A DNA stretch of 64,000 bases, taken from the NCBI GenBank assembly GCA_024742765.1, contig JANSXT010000012.1, forward strand, positions 1 through 64,000, written 5' to 3'. Each line of letters opens with the position of its first letter. Position 1 is the stretch's first letter. This stretch comes from Phyllobacteriaceae bacterium. Its GTDB lineage: Bacteria; Pseudomonadota; Alphaproteobacteria; Rhizobiales; Rhizobiaceae. Under the pieces are notes generated by a model. That model had not been told where the DNA came from and did not search any database. It worked only from the letters and a program-made list of their open reading frames with translations. Position numbers and translations under genes: made by a program. Below, one piece after another: positions 45,052 to 52,249 of this stretch.

Positions 45052-45972
45052 TTACTGGACCGCGCGGGGCGGATCGAGCGGACGTGCGGGATCCTGTGTC
45101 CACTCGGACATGGAACCGTCATACATGGCCGATTGCTCGTTGCCGAGCACTTCGCTCAGCCCGAACCATGCGACCGAGGCCCAGTGGCCGGTGTTGCAGA
45201 AGGTGATGTTGGCTTCGTCCGCGCCAACGCCGACCGCGGCGACCAGCGCCTGAACGGTCTCGGGCTGTGCGAAGAGGGCAAACTCGCTGGAATAAAATTC
45301 CGAATGCGGAAGGTTCACGGAACCGGGAATGGTGCCCGGCGCGGCCGCGACGGGGCTTTTCGTCTCGCCGCGGAACTGTTCGACCGGGCGACCGTCGACA
45401 AGCTTTGTGCCGTCATCGAGCGCAGCGAGAACGTCATCGGTGGTAGCAAGGACCGCCTCGTTCAGCGTGACCTCGAATTCGGACACCTCGGCTGTGACCG
45501 GTTCGGCGACGCGCGCACCGCCGACTGCATCATATTGGCGCCAGCCGCCATCGAGGATGGAGACATCGTCATGGCCCAGATAGCGGAACGTCCAGTAGAC
45601 GCGGGTGGCCGAGCCGAACTCGGTCGAATCGGTGCCCCAAGGCACGATGACGACATGGTCGTCATTGTCGATGCCTAGGCTCTCGATCAGGCCGGTAATG
45701 TCCTCGATGGCCGGGATCTTGCCCGGCACGCCATCGATCTCGGTGCGCCAGCCGGCCGTGTTGTAGGGCGCGGCCACCGCCCCCTCGATATAGGGGCTGT
45801 CGCCTAGATCGGTGTTCTCGACATTGGCGCGAATGTCGACGACGACGATATCGTCATTGCCGGCATGGTCGATCACCCACTGGGCGCTGACGAGCGGCCC
45901 GGCACCATCATGGGCCAATGCGGGGACGGCCGAGGCGGCGAGCGCCGCGATTGCGATGTTCAGGCGGTTCAT
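45052..45972 (-). CDS. Exported thiosulfate/3-mercaptopyruvate sulfurtransferase (two rhodanese domains)
   Basis: A 306-residue protein with a signal peptide (MNRLNIAIAALAASAVPALA, cut near ALA-HD). The first rhodanese domain (VVVDIRANVENTDLGD, then GWRQYDAVGG at its end) is non-catalytic. The second carries the active-site Cys in ITFCNTGHWASVAWFGLSEV. It should move sulfane sulfur from thiosulfate or mercaptopyruvate to an acceptor in the periplasm. It lies 88 bp before the YeeE gene in the same direction. The ATG at 45972 is preferred to 46005 because it starts the signal sequence. Confidence 0.9.
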   Translation of the reverse strand: MNRLNIAIAALAASAVPALAHDGAGPLVSAQWVIDHAGNDDIVVVDIRANVENTDLGDSPYIEGAVAAPYNTAGWRTEIDGVPGKIPAIEDITGLIESLGIDNDDHVVIVPWGTDSTEFGSATRVYWTFRYLGHDDVSILDGGWRQYDAVGGARVAEPVTAEVSEFEVTLNEAVLATTDDVLAALDDGTKLVDGRPVEQFRGETKSPVAAAPGTIPGSVNLPHSEFYSSEFALFAQPETVQALVAAVGVGADEANITFCNTGHWASVAWFGLSEVLGNEQSAMYDGSMSEWTQDPARPLDPPRAVQ

Positions 45973-46157
45973 GGCTTTGTCCTTTCGACGGCTTGCGGCG
46001 GACACGCCTCACCGGCCTGCCCTTGCCTTCGTCCAGCAAGATAGTGCCGCCGCAACGCCCAAACGAGGCATCAGTGCCGCGATGGCCGGGTGCAAGGCGA
46101 AAATTTTTTGCCGCGCAGCCCGGTTCCGCAGTCCTGCTTTTCAGCCGCACCGGGCGT

Positions 46158-47813
46158 TCAATCCGCGCACCCGCTTGCATGGCCGAACACCGCCTGCGGC
46201 GGCCCCATGGCGACCACGCGACCGTCATCAACGATCCAGATCTCGTCCATCCGGGCGGCAAGCTCCTGATTGTGGGTGATCATCAATGTGGTGGCCGGCG
46301 TTTCAGCCACCAGCCGCTCGACCAGCGCCGGTCCGTCCTGATCGAGTGCATCGTCCGGCTCGTCCAGCAGCAACAGGCTCGAGCCCGACAGCGCCGCCCG
46401 GGTGAGCAGAACGCGACGGATCTCGCCGGCCGACAGGTTGCGGCCCGCTTCGGACACTTTACCCGACAGGCCGCCCAACCGCTCGACCACCGGGCCGAGC
46501 CCGAACCGTTCGGCGCAGCGCGCAATGGTCTCATCGTCGAGCGCGCCATCGGCGCCCATGGTCAGTGCGCGGCGCAACGATCCGGCGAGGATGGGCGAAC
46601 GGGTGCCGACATAGGCAATCAGTCGCCGACGCTCGGAAGTCGAAAGGTCGACGGTCCTGCGATCGCCGAGCAGAACCTCACCCGTTTCGGGGCTTTCAAG
46701 GCCGGCGGCCAGACTCAACAGCGTCGATTTGCCGGCACCGTTCGGGCCGATGATCGCGATCTTGCGGCCCGGCTCGGCCACGGCGTCGACCGAAGACAGG
46801 CAGCCCGCGCCGGCACCGTCGAAGGAGAGGTTTTGGGGCACATTGTCCAGTTCGGTGTCATCGTCGTCGTCGCTGCCAGTGAGTTTGGGCACCGACAGCA
46901 GCTTTTGGCATTTGTCGCGCGCCACCTTCCAGGCGCGGTGCCGGTCCCAGACGCCGGCCAGATCGCGCAGGGGCTGGATCATCAGCCCGACCGCGGCGAG
47001 TGCGCCGGCGGCTTCAGCGGCGGCGGCACCGCTCGCCAGCGCCGCCAGAAAGACCGCGGCGACGGCAACGCCGGACACCGCATCGGGAATGGCGCGCAAC
47101 AGCGCGGCGCCGCGCGCACGCTCCAGAGCCGCATCGATCAGGTTTTCGGTGCGCTTGACGATCAGGCGGGTTTCGGTCTTCACGCGGCCCAGAAGCCGCA
47201 ATTCGGGCGCATGGGGCACCCGTTCGCTCATGTCGGCGGCCAGCCGGGCGCGGCGACTGCGCAGCTTCTTGTGGGCCGGGCCAAGGCGCGGTCCCGCCAG
47301 CGCCATGGCCGCCATGCCGACCGCGATCGGGATGGCCGCGGCGAGCCCCAGATGCGGGTTGAGCAGGAACAGGGCAATCGTCGCCAATGGCAGCACGATC
47401 AGCGAGGAAATCGACCGTGTGAGACCAAGGCTCACCCAGTTGCGCACGGCGGAAAGGTCGCCGACGAAGCGCAGGGACAGGGCGCCGCTGCGGCGGCTGG
47501 CAATATCGCGCGCCGAAACGTGCGCCAGATGCTCAAACAGCCTGACGCGCAAGGCGGCCACATAGCCCTGGCCGACCCGTTCGGCGATGACGCGTTCGCG
47601 ATAGCGCATGGCCGCGATCGCCAGCCCGGAGCCGGCGACCAGCGCGAGCGCGGCGAACGGCAAGCCGGTTTCCGTGTCGCGAAAGGCGGCAAACACATCG
47701 CGGGTGGCAAAGGCGGCGATGCCCGTCGAGACGGCCTGACCAAGCGCCAGCGCGATGATGGCGACGATGCCGCGGCTGCGCCCGCCGTCGAACAGTTTCG
47801 GCATGGCACTCAT
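46158..47813 (-). CDS. ABC half-exporter (TMD-NBD fusion), CydCD-like
   Basis: A 551-residue protein with an N-terminal six-helix exporter domain and a C-terminal ATPase. Walker A is IGPNGAGKSTLLSLAAGL. The signature is atypical, LSAGEIRRVLLTRAAL (LSAGE instead of LSGGQ). Walker B is SLLLLDEPDDALD and the H-loop is LMITHNQELA. A Gly/Asp-rich linker (TGSDDDDDTEL) joins the halves. It probably dimerises and exports a small thiol, peptide or lipid. The ATG overlaps the alpha/beta hydrolase stop by 4 bp, which places it in the hydroxylase operon. Confidence 0.85.
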   Translation of the reverse strand: MSAMPKLFDGGRSRGIVAIIALALGQAVSTGIAAFATRDVFAAFRDTETGLPFAALALVAGSGLAIAAMRYRERVIAERVGQGYVAALRVRLFEHLAHVSARDIASRRSGALSLRFVGDLSAVRNWVSLGLTRSISSLIVLPLATIALFLLNPHLGLAAAIPIAVGMAAMALAGPRLGPAHKKLRSRRARLAADMSERVPHAPELRLLGRVKTETRLIVKRTENLIDAALERARGAALLRAIPDAVSGVAVAAVFLAALASGAAAAEAAGALAAVGLMIQPLRDLAGVWDRHRAWKVARDKCQKLLSVPKLTGSDDDDDTELDNVPQNLSFDGAGAGCLSSVDAVAEPGRKIAIIGPNGAGKSTLLSLAAGLESPETGEVLLGDRRTVDLSTSERRRLIAYVGTRSPILAGSLRRALTMGADGALDDETIARCAERFGLGPVVERLGGLSGKVSEAGRNLSAGEIRRVLLTRAALSGSSLLLLDEPDDALDQDGPALVERLVAETPATTLMITHNQELAARMDEIWIVDDGRVVAMGPPQAVFGHASGCAD

Positions 47814-48721
47814 TGGACCGGCCTCAACAGGCGGGCGACGGCCTTGCAGGGGCGGTCGCATGCGGAACAATCGCGGCCACAAGGGCCGGCGGCCTGCGAT
47901 CCGTCTTCTGTGGGAAGAATGATCCGGTCCAGCCCGCCGCGCTGAACGCACTGGCGGAAATCGTGACCGCATGCGGACAGGGCGATGAAGGAGGCGCGCG
48001 GCGGCAAACCGCGTTCCTCTGCCGCCGTCCGCAGGGCCTTGGTCCAGCGAATGGCGCGGATCAGCCGGTTTGTGCCCTGTTGGGCATCGATCTTTTCGCC
48101 GCTGCGCAGATTGGCGTCGCGCAGCGTGTCGTCCGCTCCGGCACAAACCTGTGTCGGAATGGTCAGAAAGCGGGTGATCTTGTCCTCGGTCACCGCCGAC
48201 CAGGGATCGGATGGCGCGCCGCGGCTGGCCAGACCATAGGGAAAGCGCGCCGCATCGGGAAATGTGTACCAGCCGGCTGAAGCGACCGTCAGCCGCGTGA
48301 CCATATGCGGATGCATCATCGCAAAGCGATGGGCGAACTGCGCCCCGCCGGAAAAGCCGGCCAGTTCGAACCGCGCCGTTTGCCAGAGGCGCTCTTTTGC
48401 GAGCGCCTCCATCAGGGCAATCAAGGCAAGATCGGCCCGGCCACGCCGGATCGCCTGCTGATAGCGCGGCCATTGCTGGCGGCCGAACAAGGGCGCGATC
48501 ACCGGGCGGCCCAGTGCGCTGGCGCGCCGGGCCAGGAGTTCGGCCTGCTGGCGCGCATCACGGCGAATGCCGTGGATCGCCACCAGCGGCGGACCGTCGG
48601 CGGCCATGCGCTCTGGCACCGCCAGCCAGCAGGACAGGCCATCGGGCTGACCGGCGTGCCGGAACAGGATCTCCGCTTGGGATTGTGTGGACATTGTCGA
48701 ATGTGCGATCGCCAGAGCCAT
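47810..48721 (-). CDS. Alpha/beta hydrolase with C-terminal four-cysteine motif
   Basis: A 303-residue hydrolase. The nucleophile elbow is ELAGFSGGAQFAHRF (Ser124), the oxyanion strand is LVAIHGIRRDARQQ and the catalytic His is probably in IALSACGHDFRQCV. The last 23 residues hold Cys281-x3-Cys285-x2-Cys288-x3-Cys292 (CGRDCSACDRPC), unusual for this fold and suited to binding zinc or an Fe-S cluster. It starts 22 bp after the hydroxylase gene, with AAGGA upstream, and is coupled to the ABC exporter. The substrate is unknown. Confidence 0.8.
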   Translation of the reverse strand: MALAIAHSTMSTQSQAEILFRHAGQPDGLSCWLAVPERMAADGPPLVAIHGIRRDARQQAELLARRASALGRPVIAPLFGRQQWPRYQQAIRRGRADLALIALMEALAKERLWQTARFELAGFSGGAQFAHRFAMMHPHMVTRLTVASAGWYTFPDAARFPYGLASRGAPSDPWSAVTEDKITRFLTIPTQVCAGADDTLRDANLRSGEKIDAQQGTNRLIRAIRWTKALRTAAEERGLPPRASFIALSACGHDFRQCVQRGGLDRIILPTEDGSQAAGPCGRDCSACDRPCKAVARLLRPVQ

Positions 48722-48743
48722 GGCTGTCGTCCTTCTGTCGGGT

Positions 48744-49316
48744 TCAGGCGGCAGCGCCGAACACTTCCTCGGCGCGATGGCTGGGCAGCATGTCGAAGAT
48801 CATGTGAATGCGGTCCTGATCGCCATCATTGTGGGCCTCGTGCATCTGGTCATTGTCGAACCACCACAGCTCGCCCTCGCGCATGCGCACTTCCTCGTCG
48901 CCGGCCTTCAGCCAGGAGCCGTCGGTCGATCTCAGAACGAAGTGGTAGCGGTTGCGCACGCGGTAATATTCGCCGCGGTCGATGTGCGGATAGACACGCT
49001 TGCCCGCCGGCAGGCAGACGATCTTGGCCCGGCCCAGAATGGAATCCTGCTCCAGCGCGAAATCGTCCAGGAACTTGCGCGCGAGAACGAAACGGGCCGA
49101 GCCGGTCGTCCAGCGGCTTTCGTGGACGTCGCGGCGCTTGCGGTCGCCGATGGCGGATTTGCGCAGGCCGCGCAGCGGGATCGCCAGCGCCTCGCGCTGA
49201 ACCTTGATCTTGTCCTGGCGGCCCGTCGACTGCGCCCAGGCGTCGTCGATGCTCTCGATCTCGTCGAGAAAGGGCCGGGGGTCGACATCGGATTTCAGAC
49301 GTTTGAAGTACTGCAT
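48744..49316 (-). CDS. Aspartyl/asparaginyl beta-hydroxylase family protein
   Basis: A 190-residue 2-oxoglutarate/Fe(II) oxygenase. The iron facial triad is likely His111-x-Asp113 (in YPHIDRGEYY) and His159 (in DNDQMHEAHN), with Arg169 (DRIHMIFD) for 2-oxoglutarate. Such enzymes hydroxylate Asp, Asn or related residues in proteins, peptides or free amino acids. The ATG at 49316 has GAGAGG upstream. Transcription probably starts about 130 nt higher, from a GGAATA-N15-CGTT promoter. It is the first gene of a three-gene operon. Confidence 0.85.
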   Translation of the reverse strand: MQYFKRLKSDVDPRPFLDEIESIDDAWAQSTGRQDKIKVQREALAIPLRGLRKSAIGDRKRRDVHESRWTTGSARFVLARKFLDDFALEQDSILGRAKIVCLPAGKRVYPHIDRGEYYRVRNRYHFVLRSTDGSWLKAGDEEVRMREGELWWFDNDQMHEAHNDGDQDRIHMIFDMLPSHRAEEVFGAAA

Positions 49317-49457
49317 TTTTTCATCCTCTCGGTTGGATCTGGGGTTCAGTCTTTGTCGGTCTTGTTGTCGGTCGGCCGCGCGACGGCCCGCCGCGATGCG
49401 CCGTGTCGGAGATGGACCGAGCCTGTTCGGCCGACCGTCTCCGGGGTCTGGTGGGAT

Positions 49458-49483
49458 AACGAACCAGCGGGGCACTTATTCCC
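49458..49483 (-). promoter_or_regulatory. ECF-type promoter of the hydroxylase operon
   Basis: On the minus strand GGGAATA (49483-49477), 15 bp, CGTT (49461-49458). It has the same two boxes and spacing as the promoters of the anti-sigma, P-loop and protease genes. It would give a leader of about 130 nt before the hydroxylase ATG. Confidence 0.7.
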
Positions 49484-49529
49484 CGGCGGCCCGAAATCGC
49501 GCGAAACGTCCCTTACGGCGCATGGGCGA

Positions 49530-50627
49530 TCACGCGGCCACCCGTCGCTCCACCTGTTGGCCCCGCAGAAGCGGGCGCACCCGGTCCGCGATCGACACGG
49601 GATCGCACAATTGTTCGCGGGTCAGGTGGGGCACGCCGGTTGCGGCCAACGCTTCGCTGACGGCCAGCGGCGAGCGCGTGACCATGCCGGAGACGGCGAA
49701 CGGCCGCAGCCCATAGCCATCGAGCACGGTCACACCGCCCATCGAACCGAGCGCGTCGGGCGCCGCAAACAGGATGCCGTCCAGCCGGTCCTTGATGCGG
49801 GAGCCGCGCAGGATCGCCGCGGTTTCCTTCTGGAACACGCCGTCGGCGATCTCGGCGACGACGATCTGCGCGCCGCCGGCGGCCGCATGGCCGACAAGCG
49901 TCTCGAAACCGTCCTCGATGCGCGCCAGCGGCACGCGATAGGTCGAGGCCAGTCCGGCGTCGGTGAAATCGAGCGTTGCGATCCCGGCATCCTCGAAGGC
50001 GACGAAGTCGCCGAACGATCCGGTGCCGGTGACCTTGGCGCCGGCGACATCATATCCGGCCCGCGACAGGCCATGGGCGAGACTGACCGCTGCGGTCGTC
50101 TTGCCGGCATTCATCGATGCGCCGAAAACACCGATTACGGTGACATCGGACGGGACCGGCTGCCGTTTGATGCCATAGCGGGAAACATTGATGACGCTGC
50201 CGCCCGCATCGAGCAGAAGGCCCACAGGGCGCACGCGGGTCGGAGGCGCCATGCGCTGATGGGCGCATTCAACGGTGCCGACAACGCCGCCACCGGCCAG
50301 CAGGTCGCCTCCCTCGGCGGTGATTTCGGCGCGCCCCTGATACTGGTCGGGCGCATAGCGGTCGCCGACGCATGCGACGAACAGATCGCCGACATAGCTT
50401 GTCTTGTAGCGCCTGGTCGTCAATTGCAGCCGGCGGTGCTGGTTGATCTCGGCGATCTCGCACAGCACCAGATCGCCTGTCCGCGCCGCCGCAAATCCGG
50501 TCGACAGGCCGGCGACGTCGCCGCGATCGACCCGGCGCGTGGTAAAGGTCCAATGGGCGGTCGACAATGCGGCCATGGCGTTTGGCGCAACGCGCGCATG
50601 CGGTGTCAGGGCAATTGGCTTGTCCAT
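49530..50627 (-). CDS. P-loop NTPase of unknown function (possibly DUF1611-related)
   Basis: A 365-residue cytoplasmic protein. Residues 1-155 look like a beta-rich domain (RTGDLVLCEIAEINQHRRLQ, then YVGDLFVACVGDRYAPDQYQ). Residues 160-365 form a P-loop domain of the MinD/dethiobiotin-synthase type with Walker A VFGASMNAGKTTAAVSLAHG (Lys176) and VVAEIADGVFQKET as the Walker B/switch-like region. DUF1611-type proteins share the second domain; I have not confirmed membership. The ATG at 50627 has AGGAGA. It has its own GGAATA-N15-CGTT promoter and lies between anti-sigma and hydroxylase genes. Confidence 0.75.
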   Translation of the reverse strand: MDKPIALTPHARVAPNAMAALSTAHWTFTTRRVDRGDVAGLSTGFAAARTGDLVLCEIAEINQHRRLQLTTRRYKTSYVGDLFVACVGDRYAPDQYQGRAEITAEGGDLLAGGGVVGTVECAHQRMAPPTRVRPVGLLLDAGGSVINVSRYGIKRQPVPSDVTVIGVFGASMNAGKTTAAVSLAHGLSRAGYDVAGAKVTGTGSFGDFVAFEDAGIATLDFTDAGLASTYRVPLARIEDGFETLVGHAAAGGAQIVVAEIADGVFQKETAAILRGSRIKDRLDGILFAAPDALGSMGGVTVLDGYGLRPFAVSGMVTRSPLAVSEALAATGVPHLTREQLCDPVSIADRVRPLLRGQQVERRVAA

Positions 50628-50672
50628 GTTCGTCTCCTGCGTTTCGGTTTCGTTGCGAAACCACATCAGGAG

Positions 50673-50698
50673 AACGGAGGGGCCGGGCGACTATTCCC
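50673..50698 (-). promoter_or_regulatory. ECF-type promoter of the P-loop NTPase gene
   Basis: On the minus strand GGGAATA (50698-50692), 15 bp, CGTT (50676-50673), 46 bp before the ATG at 50627. Boxes and spacing match the other three promoters of the local sigma regulon. It lies just after the terminator of the sigma/anti-sigma unit, so the P-loop gene is transcribed independently. Confidence 0.75.
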
Positions 50699-50752
50699 GG
50701 CGGCATGAAGTTTTTTCGACCAGACAAATGGGAGGGCTTGCGCGCAAAGCAT

Positions 50753-50775
50753 AAGCGCCCCGAAACGGGGCGCTT
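50753..50775 (-). terminator. Intrinsic terminator after the anti-sigma gene
   Basis: AAGCGCCCCG-AAA-CGGGGCGCTT: a perfect 10-bp stem with a 3-nt loop, 53 bp past the anti-sigma stop codon. The T-tract is short on either strand. It separates the sigma/anti-sigma transcript from the next promoter. Confidence 0.65.
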
Positions 50776-50827
50776 TGCGGGCATGTTGAAAGGACGGTCT
50801 TGTGAGAACCGGGCGACCGGCGCCGGG

Positions 50828-51613
50828 TCAGGGCAACCGGTCCAGCATCGCCCGCTCGTCATCGGCGGACAGCGGTTCGCCGGCGCCGATGGCCGACAGA
50901 TAGGCGTCGAGCGCTTCCAGCGACGATGCGGGCGCATAGCCGTCATCGGCGCCGGCGGCGGCCACCGTGAACCGGACACGCCATTGCCCGTCCGTCTGGC
51001 AGGCCACCGAGACAAGGGTGGAGGCATCGGCGCCATCGAGTTCAAACTCGCGGCACAGATGGCCCGCCTCATCGCGGAACGAGGCAATGGCGCGGAACCG
51101 GTCGCTGCCAAGCTCGGTCTCTTCGCCGGACGGCACGGTGCGCAGCGCGGCCGGCAGTCCGGGATTGTCCAGATTGGCGGTCACCATGCCCGACGGCTGC
51201 GATGCACCGCCCCATCCCGATGCCAGATAGCCGATCACGCCGCCGGCGACCAATGCGATGGACGCGGCCATCGCCAGATCGAAGCGCCATGCCGAGGTTC
51301 TTCGGGCGTCGCGATCAAAGGCAATCACATTGCTTTTGTCGTCGGCCGCGGCTTCGGTCGCCGATGATGCCGCTGCCGTCTCATGACGCTCAACCATCTG
51401 CGCAATGCTGCTCGCCAGCGCGTCGGGCACCGGCGCGTCGAGGAGCGGTTCGAACGCGTCGGACGCGGCCTGCCGGGTCCGGGTGAAGACCGCAAGGCGT
51501 GCCGCAAGCGCTTCATCGCGTTCGACGGCACGAGCGATCTCGGCCCGTTCTTCGGCGTCGAGTTCGCCATCGGCATAGGCCATCAATGCGGTATCGCTGA
51601 ATTTCTGTTCCAT
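50828..51613 (-). CDS. Membrane anti-sigma factor
   Basis: A 261-residue protein with a cytoplasmic N-terminal domain (FSDTALMAYADGELDAEERA, typical of anti-ECF sigma proteins, but without the zinc HxxxCxxC motif). A single transmembrane helix at about residues 112-132 (DLAMAASIALVAGGVIGYLA) is followed by a periplasmic domain with one Cys pair (HLCREFEL and SVACQTDG). It should hold the adjacent sigma factor inactive until an envelope signal arrives. It has its own GGAATA-N15-CGTT promoter inside the end of the sigma gene, suggesting negative feedback. Confidence 0.85.
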   Translation of the reverse strand: MEQKFSDTALMAYADGELDAEERAEIARAVERDEALAARLAVFTRTRQAASDAFEPLLDAPVPDALASSIAQMVERHETAAASSATEAAADDKSNVIAFDRDARRTSAWRFDLAMAASIALVAGGVIGYLASGWGGASQPSGMVTANLDNPGLPAALRTVPSGEETELGSDRFRAIASFRDEAGHLCREFELDGADASTLVSVACQTDGQWRVRFTVAAAGADDGYAPASSLEALDAYLSAIGAGEPLSADDERAMLDRLP

Positions 51614-51638
51614 GGTGCTTGCCCTTGATTACGGGAAC

Positions 51639-51664
51639 AACGTCGTTAATCGCCGTTTATTCCC
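51639..51664 (-). promoter_or_regulatory. ECF-type promoter of the anti-sigma gene
   Basis: On the minus strand GGGAATA (51664-51658), 15 bp, CGTT (51642-51639), 26 bp before the anti-sigma ATG. The -35 box overlaps the last codons and stop of the sigma gene (stop at 51648-51646). Confidence 0.75.
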
Positions 51665-52143
51665 ATCACGCTCGCAAGTTTTTTTCGGGCGCGTGCCAGA
51701 CGGCTCATGACGGTGCCGATCGGGATGGCAAGCACGTCGGAGGCCTCCTGGTAGCTGAATTCCTCGATACAGACCAGAACGATCACCTCGCGCTGCTCGT
51801 CGGGCAGATCGGCAATGGCCGCGCGCGTTGCCTTGAGCATCAGCGCGCTTTCGGTCTGCCGCGTGCCGTCGTCGCCGGACATGTTGAGCAGGGCGTCGAC
51901 GTCGACGCTCGTGCCGGCCGTCTTGTCCTTGCGCAGCTGGTCGATCCACGCATTGCGCATGATCCGGAAGAGCCAGGCGTCCATGCGCGTGCCCTCGGCA
52001 TAGCTGTCCTGGTTGGCCAGCGCCTTTTCGCAGGTTATCTGCACCAGATCGTCCGCCGAAGACGCCGAGCGGGTCAGTGAAAGGGCGAAGCGCCGCAAGT
52101 TGGGGAGCAGCGCAATCAGTTGCTGCCCGAATGTATGCGGCAT
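51646..52143 (-). CDS. ECF-subfamily RNA polymerase sigma factor
   Basis: A 165-residue sigma factor. Region 2 spans LRRFALSLTRSASSADDLVQ to AWLFRIMRNAWIDQLRKDKT; region 4 has LPDEQREVIVLVCIEEFSYQ and EASDVLAIPIGTVMSRLARA. It should recognise GGAATA-N15-CGTT. The ATG at 52143 has GGAG upstream; a TTG at 52158 is a weaker option. Its own upstream region lacks that motif on the minus strand but has TTGCAG-N16-TGTAAA (52223-52196), a candidate housekeeping promoter overlapping the protease promoter. Confidence 0.92.
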   Translation of the reverse strand: MPHTFGQQLIALLPNLRRFALSLTRSASSADDLVQITCEKALANQDSYAEGTRMDAWLFRIMRNAWIDQLRKDKTAGTSVDVDALLNMSGDDGTRQTESALMLKATRAAIADLPDEQREVIVLVCIEEFSYQEASDVLAIPIGTVMSRLARARKKLASVMGINGD

Positions 52144-52172
52144 CCAATGCTCCGACAAATTTCAGCCGTCGT

Positions 52173-52197
52173 GGAATAATATGTCGAAGCGTCCGTT
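52173..52197 (+). promoter_or_regulatory. ECF-type promoter of the subtilisin-like protease gene
   Basis: GGAATA (52173-52178), 15 bp, CGTT (52194-52197), 52 bp before the protease ATG at 52250. This is the only one of the four sites on the plus strand. It lies in the divergent region between sigma factor and protease genes. Confidence 0.75.
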
Positions 52198-52249
52198 TAC
52201 ACATCATCTGAAACACGCTGCAAGCAGCATTGTTGCCGGGGAGCCGTTG

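Noticed and set aside
49317-49457. A possible precursor peptide in the leader of the hydroxylase operon
   Set aside because: Suggestive C-terminal frames exist (one ends TDNKTDKD), but none has an ATG or a plausible start with RBS after the predicted transcription start.
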